64,000 nucleotides of DNA from Aquatica leii (Eukaryota; Arthropoda; Insecta; Coleoptera; Lampyridae): assembly GCA_035610365.1 (NCBI GenBank), contig CM069436.1, positions 60,403,505 to 60,467,504 of the forward strand. The letters are read 5' to 3'. Made by a program: the position numbers and the translations under genes. Each line of letters opens with the position of its first letter. Within the stretch, counting starts at the first letter, position 1. The notes under the pieces are model-generated. The model searched no databases, had not been told where the DNA came from, and saw nothing but the letters and a program-made list of their open reading frames with translations. Of the stretch, positions 25,701 to 37,700 are shown piece after piece.

Positions 25701-28700
25701 CTACCAGTTCATTTCCTTTTTCACTTTCTTTACAGTGATAATATGAGTAACAGTCATTGGACTTAGCTCTGTTTGGTTCATCCATGGTACAAACTTCAGT
25801 AACTGGTTCTATAAAAAAACAATTGAATTGATATACGTTTTTTTCTTTATTTAACATCTGTAACGGTTAGTAATCTATTCGAATAGTAACACGTAAATCA
25901 TTTGTCTTACAATATAGTGTAACATCTCATAATAATCTCAGAAATTTGATATTGTTTTGGAACGTTCTACGTGTAAAAGGTGAACTTTAAAGGTATTTTT
26001 ACTTATAAAAATCACACTCTATCTAGTACATAAAATTAAGAAACCACAAAATGATTAAATTAGGTGGTTTTATACAAGTATTTATCGAGGCATTGATGGT
26101 GCTATACTAGTAGTAGGTATTTCCCGATTCTCTAACCTCTTTCTAAAACGACCTTAACGTTGGTTTAGGAGGATGTTCAAATAGGTGCGAAGGTTGCGTT
26201 GTTATTACTGAGGTTCTAACATTGTCGAATGAAAAGGTAACGTCCGCACAATTGTTATTGTTGCAGGAGGTAATTAGAAATTGAATTGAGTTCAAGAAGA
26301 CCGTTGTATACAGTTATTGTTGCAGAAGGTAATTATAAATAACTTTATTGAGCTACCACTACACTACTATGTTTATTCTACGATGTCCATCGCAATACTG
26401 ATACATAATTATCGATGCGGTTTAATTGTATCAAATGTACAAAAGTTATTACAAATGCTATTTACCTTGTATAATTGTAAGTGTTGCAAAAGGTAATCAA
26501 AATACGTTTGACTTCAAGGTGACTTGTGTACTTGCACATTGTATTGAGGTCAAACACCGGTCGTTAACATATCGGTAAAACTTGTTTTTTGTTTGTCTTT
26601 ATTTTTACCTTATATTCACTTGTAATGTAGAATAAGTACTCTCTCCACTTAGTATACGAGTGTGGTGCTACTATTTAAGTTCAACGGAGTGAGGTACCAT
26701 TTCAGTTGGAGTGGTGGTTTAATAGTGAAACAACGCAATTTAATTTTTGCAAAAATGGAATGTGAAAACTGTAAAAAAGCATTTACCCGTCGTGATAATT
26801 TGAAGAGACATCAGATGTGAGCGTATGCCGCAAAGAGACTCAAAGTAGAAGGTGGTGGTGGTCATTGTTTGAATGACGCGTGGTGCGAATTGTGTGAGGA
26901 ATACGTAAGAAGACAGTGTTACGCATTTACGAAGCAACGCTCATAAAAGAAGAGCGTCTACCGTTATCGATAATGGACTAGAAAAAATTGCTGGTGCGTT
27001 TGGAGATCAGAATTAGCGAAGATCGACAGATTGTGGACATCGACGAATTTAGCTATGTTATTCGAGAAAAAGCTCTAAGTTACATTCTATACACTTATAA
27101 AAGTTAATATAGAGTGTTTTGCGGTTTATTTCTTTGCAACGAAAATGGATACAGAAATAAAATCGTTTAACATCAAAAATAAGATTATTACTATAGCGTC
27201 CAAGTTATACAATATGTATGGAATGTTTTTGGAAATTAAACAGAAAATGTCGGAATTCCAAGAAAGAGATTCAGGATGGTCTTTAGTGAAAATTACATAT
27301 ATGGAAATTAACTTGAACAAATATAATCCAATAAAAGGATCGAGTTATATTGATCTTCCGTATGCCATTAAAACAAAGTATGCTGTGATTAATGTTCAAA
27401 ATGCCGACAATGCTCGCTTCACATAGACCGTAACGTCTGCTTTGTACGAACCAAGATTTTACCTCAAAGAACTATGTCTTATTATGATTATCGGCAAAAT
27501 GAATTGACTTTTTCTAATATAACGTTTCCCATGCAATTGTGCAACGTATCTGCGTTTGAAAAATTAAATAACATTTCGATAAATGTTTTTTGAACGAAAC
27601 GAATCTTATTCAGCAGCAAAATGACGATTGGAATAAAGTGAAAGCGACTCTGCCAACCACAATGACAAAAAATCAATAAATACGGATGGATAGTGAGAGA
27701 AAACATATTACAATTCAAAATTTTTGAAAAACAAATGAAGTTACCGTTTATAGTGTATGCCGATTTTGAAGCGATATTAAAACCGATTGTAGAAAACGTA
27801 GAAGCAAACATGAACATTGACAATAATTGTACCGATTTTTTTTTACAATTTCTTTAACTACGACAGTCACATGTTTGTAAAGGATATCGCTTTAAAAAAA
27901 AGAAGAAGTAGACGTGATTGGTCAAAACAAAGAAAAATACATAAGTATTTCGAAAAAAAGTGCACTTGGATGATGTAACCAATTGTAATGGAAAAAGGCA
28001 GAAACTTATTTATAAAACTGAGATTTGTAAATTCGTTTAAATGTATGGCTTCCTCGTTAGAAAAACTTGACTCGTATCCACAAGACAATCAATGTTATAA
28101 AAAAATAGCAAATATTTTTCCGAAGATTTCAAATTTCTTCTAGTCCGTCCGAACGGAGTATTTCCGTATTCCCATGTGGATGCATTTGAAAACTTAATGT
28201 TACAAAATTACCCGATATCAAATACTTCTACGACACATTGAATGACGAACACGTTTTGGAAGAAAATTATGTACGAGCCAAATTGGTATGGAACATTTTT
28301 GTCGGGCGTATTGATGTTGGCAGACATTTTTGAATATGTCTCCAATATTATAAGTTAGATCCTTGTCATTATTTTACGGTTTTCACGATTCTAGGATTTG
28401 GTTGGGACGCTTTATTACAAATGATTGGTGTAGTAGTGTTAAACTGGACTTGTAAACCGATATTGATATGTTGCATTTTTTCAAAAAGGGTGTGCGCGGC
28501 TGTGTGAGTATGTGTAGCAAACGTATGGCTAAAGCTAACAATATCTTTATTCCCGACAACGCAAAGCCATCATCTTACATACCGCACTTAGACGTACAGA
28601 TTTATATGGACACGTGATGCGTCCTAAATTACCAACCGTATGGTGCACACGTATGATATGTATTCGAAGTAGACTTGCAATATCCCAAAGAGTTACATAA

Positions 28701-31700
28701 AGAACATGACGATTTACCGTTTTGTCAGGAGGATATGGTTCCATCTGGAAGAAAGTCTGCCAAATTTGTATGTCAAGATAAAGATAAAATATATAATACA
28801 TTAGGTGTACGAAGATATGAAGAACGATATAAATAAGTTTGACAAATCAAATTATTCTGTCGATAGTATTCACAATATGCCTGGTAGAAAGCCAGTATTA
28901 GGAACAATGAAAGATGAATACGCTGGAAATATTGTAACGTTATTTTGAGGAACTGGAGCCACAGCAGATTGTGTACAATTGCTGTCGAAAATAATTAAAA
29001 AGGCTAAATGTGTAAAACAATACGTAATAAAAAATTATTTAACATTGAGTGACTATAAACAAGTGGTAATAGAAGGAAAATGCATTTACAGGAAAATGCA
29101 CGTGTTCTGGTCACATATATATACTATGTACACCAAACTTAAAAATAAAATTGCACTTTCGGAACGAGATGACAAGCGATTTGATATGGCGTGGGGTAAC
29201 AAGATGATAGAACAGTTATACAAAGAAGCTGAAGAGGAAAAAACAGTAAGAAGATTAACATAAATTCTTAGGTGTTATTGTGTTATTTAATAATCTAGTA
29301 CTAAAATGTAAATGCTTATTAGGGCTGTTGTTGTTGGTTATATATTAAAAATAATACATTTGTAAACAAATATAAATATTAAATAAATAAATATTAAACT
29401 ACCATTTTCAACCATTTTACATAGACTTTGTTTTGTCGAAGTATTTTTTCTACCAAATTGCTAACTCGGACGTAATCGCCTTCTTTAAATTTAGGAATAT
29501 TAAGATCCGCAATTTATATAAAACTATATGCCGTTTTTAAAAGAAGAGAATTTGTTGTTATTGTTGTTTTTATTTGTTAACGGTGTTGGGTTTCATACCG
29601 ATCGTTCTATAGATATATCTATAGTACTGTTATATTGTCGAAGCAGTTTAGACAGCAGTTCTAACAAATGAGAGTTTTTCTGCATGCTTAATTCTTTCCA
29701 CATTCGTCCTTTTAAAGTTCTGTTGAAATGTTCGACGATTGAACTTTTTACATTTGAAGACGTACTGTATTGATTGATTCCGTATTGCTTCATTAATTTC
29801 TGAAAGTCGGCGTCATAACATTCTTTTCCGTTTGTAAATTTTGGGAAAAGTTGTTTTTTTTTGTCGAGTAAAATTTGTTTCATAGCAGCCGTTACTTCTG
29901 TAGACGATTTATTTTTTAGAAGTAACGCCCAATCGTATTTCGAAAAAGCGTTAATCACAAATATGTATTTGCATTCATTCAACCTTTTAGTATTCGAATA
30001 AGCACATTGAAGACACATATAGTAGTCTGCAAAATTGGTTTAACTTAAAAAACTAAAATTTGTTCAAAAATGGAAAAAAACGTGGTGACAGTGATTTGAA
30101 GTAATTGAAGGTGTTTGTGTAGACTTTGTTTACTGCACCTATAGTGTTAGGAAAGGGCGTGTGTCATTCACTCGTAGAACGGGTCTCTAATCGTAGAAGA
30201 TGCGAGATTGATAGACTACCTAGCGCGGCTGTGGATGAACTATGCGCAAATGGATGAAATCGCCGAGGACGTAAAAGGTGTCTTTTCACTGAGGTTTAGT
30301 TTTTGACAAAGTCACAATACGTGACTCGAGAGGCTCAAGAAGTTTAATTTAGCCCAACAATTTTAAAGATAATTTTATAGTAATTGTACTAAGATTAAAA
30401 CGTCTTCCGGGTTTGAACCGTGTTGATGTTGTAACCGAAGTTGCCAGCGTTCTGCTTACTTTTGTAAAAGGCTTCATCAAAGCGTGAAAAAATCGATTAC
30501 ATAAAGAATTAAACAATAATCTAACAAAGAAGCACTACTTCTTTAAGTATTCGATTTTTTTCACGGCTTGATGAAGCTCTTTACGAAAGTGGACGAAACG
30601 TTAGTAACTTCGGTTATAACATCAACACGGTCCAAACCCTCAAAAACGTTCTAATCTTATTACAGTCGATGGTGGTCGATTAACTATAGACATTATTGCG
30701 ATAATGCAGCTTATAATCGAACACATCAATTTGACAATGTGTCATTCAATTCACATAAAAACAACATACTAAAAACTGTCGATGGTGCTAGAGCAGAATA
30801 AAGCAAAAAGTTACTTAGGATTCTAATTCATTTAAGTTAGTTAATATTGTTCAAAGACATTTAACTATTTAGTAAAATACGTCTTTAACTAACGCAAGCT
30901 CTTGGTCACAGTGTAACATTGTTGGTTAAGCACAGGAGTACTGAAGTATTTTGGATTTATAATTAATATGGGAAAACACTTACTTGATGTTGTGACTTTA
31001 CATTCTGGTCTATCTTCAGCAACATTTGCTGGGAAATCACAAACAAGTTTAACTGGGTTGAACATCAGCATAGATCCACACGTTTTGCCTTCTAATTTAT
31101 TGCCGCTTACAGTTTTTTCACACCGATAATATAAATGACAATCTGAAGGATGTGGTCTGTTCGACTCGGTGACATCACAAACTTCGGTTACCGCTACTTC
31201 TATAAACGGCATTAGAACAAACGTTTTTTTAAATATTTATACGTACCTTTTTCACATTCGGGTCTCAACACAGTTACTTGCTCAGGAAAATCACATTGTA
31301 AAGTTACTGGATTGAACATGAATTCAGGATAACAAGTTTTTTTGACCAGTTCGAAATTATTTTCTATTTCTTCGCATCTGTAGTATTGGTAACAGTCTTC
31401 TGGGTCTTCTATGCTTGGTCCCGAAGCGTCACATATTGGAGGTAACGTAGATTCTAAAAATTATTTTTCAATTTAATTATAAATTATTTGAAATATTTAA
31501 GGTATTTGTCTCTTAACTTACTAGAAGTAATAACTGGAGTTGTAGTAGTCATTTCAATTGGCGGAAGTGCAGGTGTGGTTAAACCACATTCTGGCTTAAA
31601 CTGAATAACCTTTTCGGAGAAGTCGCATTTTAGAGATACTGGGTTAAACATAAGGTTTGGTCCACAAGTTCGTTCTACTAAATCGTTACCATCTTCATTT

Positions 31701-34700
31701 TCCTCGCATTCATAATACAAAAAGCAATCTCTTGGATTTGGTCGTTTTGGTTCATCGATTTCGCATTTAATTGGTTTTTGTGTAACACCTTCAGTAGATT
31801 TTTCTGTTGGTGGTTCTACAAATTTAAGTTTTAAAGTATTGGTTTTAGGTAGTGTCAAAATCTTTACGAGTCGGAATTGCACATTCTGGTCTGACTTCAG
31901 CTACATTAACTGGGAAATCGCATTTTAGTTTAACCGAGTTGAACATTAGCATCGGACCGCATGTTCTTCCAACCAGATCGTTGCCTTTTTCTGTTTCTTC
32001 GCACTGGTAGTACAAATAACAGTCGGATGGATGCGGTTTTTTGCTATCAGTAATATCGCACTCTGACACCGATGGCTGAGTCGTTGAGACTATGTTCAAA
32101 AAACGTTTATTAAATGTTATAGAAACGCTGATGTAACGTACCTTCTTCTTTGCATTCAGGTTTAATTTCAATCACTTTTTGTGGAAAGTCGCATTTTGAT
32201 AGTATTGGATTAAACATAAAGTCGGGTTTGCACGATTTTTTAACTAATAGAGCAACATAATCTTTTTCTTCGCACTTATAGTATGTATAACAATCATTTG
32301 GGTTTGGATGATTTGGTTCAGAAATCTTGCATTCGTCTTCTTCAAGTACTCCTTTAAAAAAAATAATTAATAGCTATTTACTAAGGTTTTTAAAAAACCC
32401 ACTTGGTTTAAGTCCACATTCAGGCATTATTTGTATAACATTGTCGGCGTTGTCGCATTCTAACGTAAGTGGATTAAACATGTCAAAAGGTCCACAAGTA
32501 TCTGTTTCTAAATTGTTTTCTCCTTTTGTTTCTTTGCAATAAAAATATGAAAGGCAATCGTTAGGATTGGGTCTTTTAGGTTCATCCGTTTCGCAGACTT
32601 TCGTTACAGGCTCTAAAAGAACAGTTTAACTAATGTTTAAAAGTGCAATAGTCGGGTTTACTTTGAGTCGTAGGTTGACACTCAGGTCTAACTTCAGCTA
32701 CATTAAAAGGAAAATCACATTTAAGTTTAATGGGGTTAAACATTAACGTTGGTCCGCACGTTTTTCCAACTAACTCATTTGCATTTTCTTTTTGTTCGCA
32801 TTTGTAGTACAAGAAACAGTCAGATGAATGCGGTTTGTTCGGTTCTGTCATATCACAAATTTCCGTAACTGGTGCTACTATATTAAAAATGTTTAAATAA
32901 TTATAAAGATACTATAGTTGTAATAGTACGCACTTGTTTTACATTGAGGTCTAATAACTTCAACTTGTTCCGGAAATTCGCATTGCGACGTTACTGGATT
33001 AAACATAAATTCGGGATAACAAGTTTTTTTAATTAATTCCACTCCGTTTTGATTTTCTTCGCATTTATAATACAAGTAGCAATCGTTAGGATCGGCAATG
33101 TTGGGTCCAGCAATATCGCAAGCTGGTGTTAACGTTGGTTCTACAGAACATAAGTATATGCGTTTTAATAAATTTTTTTTCAAAAACGAACTTACTTGGT
33201 GTAGCAGTTGGTGTGGTCGCTGGCGATTCAGTTTCCGGAATAGCAAGCGTGCTTAATGAACATTCTGGCTTTACTTTAATAACGTTCTTGGGGAAGTCGC
33301 ATTTTAATGATACTGGATTAAACATGAGTGTAGGTCCACACGTGCGTTCTACTAAATCATTTCCAGTTGTAGTTTCTTCGCATCTGTAGTACAAATAGCA
33401 ATCATTTGGATGTAGACGTTTTGGTTCATCAACGTCACATACAGTTACTGGTTTTTCAGTTGGAATTTCAGTTGGTGGTTCTGTAAATGATGGGGTTGTA
33501 AATCGTGCTTTAATTGTGTGTTATTAAAATTACTAGTTGTTTGGATGGAGCACTCAGGTCTTACTTCAACAACATTTTTCGGAAAATCGCATTTCAGTTT
33601 AACTGGATTGTACATGAGCATTGGACCGCAAGTTCTACCAACTATTTCATTGCCACTTTCAGTTTCTTCACATTGGTAGTATAAATAACAATCTGATACG
33701 TGAGGCTTTTTCTGATCAGTTATAGAACAAGCTTGTGTTATTGCTGCTTCTGTCGTGGATACTAAAATATAAAATCGATTTTAAATGAATAGATCTAAAA
33801 CAGGAGAAGGTACGTACCAACTTTTTCACAGTCTGGTTTAATCTGTATAACGCTCTCTGGAAAATCACATTGCAATGTAACAGGATTGAACATGAAATCT
33901 GGTTTGCATGATTTTTCAATTACTCGAGTATCTCCGTCTCTTTCTTCACATTTAAAGTAATTGTAACAATCATATGGGCTGGGTCGGTTAGACTCCATGA
34001 CATCACATGCTTCAGTTTTTGGCGGTTCTGTAAGTACGTAGTAAGAGTTTTTCTTTTCTTGAATTTACTTACTAGTTAGGATTTTGCATTCTGGTTTAAC
34101 ATCGGCAACATTGTCAGGGTCGTCACAACTTAATGTCATTGGATTAAACATCTTCGATGGTCCACAAGTACTTTCCACTAGTTCATTACCTTGGTCCGTT
34201 TCTTTACAATGATAATATGAGTAACATTCACCAGTTTTTGGTCGATAGGGTTCATCCATTTGACACTCCTCGGTAACAGGTTCTAAGAATTCATTTTAGA
34301 AGCATTAATTTAATGTACATTTGTATTTATTTACTAAGTGTTAATGCTTCACACTCGGGTCGAACTTGAGCAACGTTCGCTGGAAAATCGCATTTAAGCT
34401 TGACTGGATTGAACATCAACATTGGTCCACAAGTTCTTCCAACTAACTCATAACGGTTTTCTTTTTGTTCACAGCGGTAGTACAAGTAACAGTCAGACGT
34501 ATGTGGTTTATTTGCTTCAGTAATGTCGCATGGCTCGGTTACTGGTGGCTCTACGAAATAATGCTATTACTTTTGTTTACCTTTTTTTAACAAATACTCA
34601 CTTTCTTCGCATATAGGTTTAAGAACGCCTACTTGTTCTTTGAAATCACATTCCAAAGTGACAGGATTAAACATGAACTCGGGAGAACACGTTTTTACAA

Positions 34701-37700
34701 CAAGTTTAGGTCCGTTTTCTTTAACTTCACATTTATGGTATAAATAACAGTCGTCTGGCACTTCAATATTTTGTGCTGTGACATCACATGCTGGAAAACG
34801 CGTAGGTGCTAAAATTAATTAAAAATAATACGAGTTTATTCCAAATTGCAAATGTTTACTGGTTAAGCCTGGTGTAGTTACGCCTTCTGGTGTAGTGACT
34901 TGACATTCTGGTTTAAACTGTATGACTTTTTTAGGAAAATCGCACTGTAACGAAACTGGATTAAACATTAGCATCTGGCTACAGTTTTTTTCGACTAATT
35001 CAAATCCATTCTCAGTTAACTCGCATTGGTAATAAATGGAACAATCGTTGGAGTTAGGGCGTTTTGGTTCATCAAGCTCGCACGTAGGTACTTCTGTAAA
35101 AAATGTATTAACTTACATATAATAGCCATTTTTTTAAACTGTGATTTGCTTCAGATGGTACGTATGGAAATTATGTAAATTACTTATGCACTATTAGATA
35201 GCGGTCAGGTGTAACGAAGAATGTTCGCGCGTAATCTTGTCATCGTCGCAAGAAGAATTACGTCACGGTACAATCGGAAACCAATGACGTTTATTCGCCG
35301 GTCAATAAACAATGTTTGATACCATTGGGGAGGAACTACAAAAATGATTTGAGGTGAGGATTTTGACTAGATTCTATTATCGTTTATAAAAATGCTATGA
35401 TTTCTTGGATTATCCCATACTATAAACAGTAATCGCTAATTATCTGTGTTGTCGGTTTTTGGTGTTTTGATTGTCAGTCATTTTGTCTGTTATGCGTTTT
35501 GTGCACTCTTAGAAAGCGATATCTTTTTTTCTTATCTGTACAATACCATCTTTATTGTTTCTCCATATGGCTCTTTTTCATAATATTTTGCACTCTCTTT
35601 TTAGTTTTCTGGTTGTTTGTGTTTTGAGTTCTCTAGCTCTCTGGCTCTAGCCTTTCTGGATTCATTAATTTAATAGTACTTGATAAAATTTATTTACTCT
35701 TTTGATGTGAAACAGAAACCTTATTGAACACCAAATTCTCTTGGCAGTATCTTCTGCAACCGATCATGGTTTATTCAGATAATTACATTTTTCTAATATG
35801 TAAAGGTACCAAGAGTAAAATGACGATTCATAGAGAATAAATTTTACACATTTTTCTTGAAACTTGACGACAAACAGTAATAGAAGCACGAAATTCTGCG
35901 ACGTTTCATAGTTCTACAGTTCTTGATACAAATTTAAAAAATGTCATAACTTCGCATATCTAGCACGTAACAATTTTCTCTAAAGTACAAATACGCGTTA
36001 AACATTGCTATTTTTTACAAGCGTTCTAAATATTAAAAGAAGATTGAAAATTATTAATTGGTAAAATATCAATTGAAAATTGCACATTCATAACATTATT
36101 CAGAGCTCTTGTCAAAATTATTAACGCGTTCTAGTACTCTAAAGAAGAGAGTGTCGTCCTAGATTCGCAAAGTTAGCACTACTATATTTTCAGTTTCTAA
36201 TTTTTAACGTAAGGAATGTAAATTTTTTTTTAATCTTTTATCAAGAACTGTAGAACTATGCAAAGTGCTATTACAATTCTAATTATTTTTTTAAAATTTG
36301 TAGAATGTCGTGTCAGCATCATAAGCACTACCGATACGATAGTATAAGGTTTTAAAATAATCCGAGAAATTCGATACTGTTCGAGAACATTCTAAGCTAA
36401 TTAGGAAAACATCAGAATATTCTAGAAAACAAAGTATATAAAGTAGGTAAACGCAAGTGCAAATTCAGTGTTTTTACGCGAGTGCCGTAAAAATAAATAA
36501 ACGTAGGTGTATTTATCGCGAACGGTGATTAAACATTAAACACTATTAACTAAATTAATTTAGTAAGTAAAATTACGTTTTACGTGTCAATTAAAAAACA
36601 TCACTCAATAAAACGCGTTGTTTTAAACTTAACTCAATAACCATTCAGACAAAAAGTGACACAACTTCAAAGTTTTTCGAATATTTGGTACGCGTACTTA
36701 TAATTTTAGAGATCATGTTTAATTGTCTGTCATTAATAAAAAATACTAACCAGTAGTTACAGGAATAACTTGACATTCTGGTCTAACTTGAACAACGTTT
36801 TCTGGTAGATCACAAGTTTTTTTCGTAGGATTAAACATCATTGAAGGACCGCAAGTCTCTTCAGATAAAGTATTTTCTAATTGACCTTCTTTGCAGATAT
36901 AATACAAATAGCAGTCAGTCGGATGCTCATTCTTTGGTTGATCTATTTTACACACTGGAGCGACTTCTGCAAATGTTTGATTAGTAAAAAATAATTTTTT
37001 TTTAGTTTTGACGTACGTTCTTCGCATTGTGGTTGTATCGCTTGTACATTTTTTACTAGATCGCATTGTTTTGTTTCAGGATTGAACATTAATTCAGGAT
37101 AACAAGTTTTGGTGACCCAATCGATACCCAATGAAGTTTTCTCACAGCGATAATATTTGTAACAATCACTTTGACTTGGTTTGCTGGGTTCTTCAACACT
37201 ACATACCGGTGTCGGAATTGGTGCTGTTGGATTACTGTTAAATACGGTCAATTTTAACCGATTATTATTTACCTATTGTAGTGGTTCTGCATTCTGGTCT
37301 AACTTTAACAACATTAGCAGGGAAATCGCAATGTTGGTTTATTGGATTAAACATCAGTTCGGGACCACAAGTTTTGCCAACGAATTCTGCGCCAGTTTTC
37401 TTTTGTTCACAGTGATAGTACAAGTAACAATCTGATGGATGAGGTTTGTCCATTTCGTTGGTATTGCAAACTTCCGTTACTGGCGGTTCTGTAAATCTTT
37501 TGTCATTTCTTTATATTTTTATTTTTTCTATACTTACGTGTAATGACTTCACATTCGGGGTTGGTAAGAACTACTTTTTCAGGAAAATCGCATTGAAGGG
37601 TATTTGGGTTGAACATAAACTCAGGTTTGCACGTTTTTTCAACGATTTGTGTACCGTCATCTTTTTTTTCGCAACGGTAATAAGTGTAACAGTCATTTGG

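Larger units (their letters stand above)
35094..36750. other. second enlarged array intron, 1.66 kb
   Basis: Lies between CBM14 domains 8 and 9, where other introns are about 50 bp. There is no coding frame of note. It contains the inverted repeat 35907-36260 and the heat-shock-type promoter 36380-36469. The rest is AT-rich and matches nothing I know. Confidence 0.7.

Noticed and set aside
36470..36740. An hsp70 gene after the heat-shock-type promoter
   Set aside because: No start of the conserved hsp70 N-terminus and no open frame follows; the next coding sequence is antisense.
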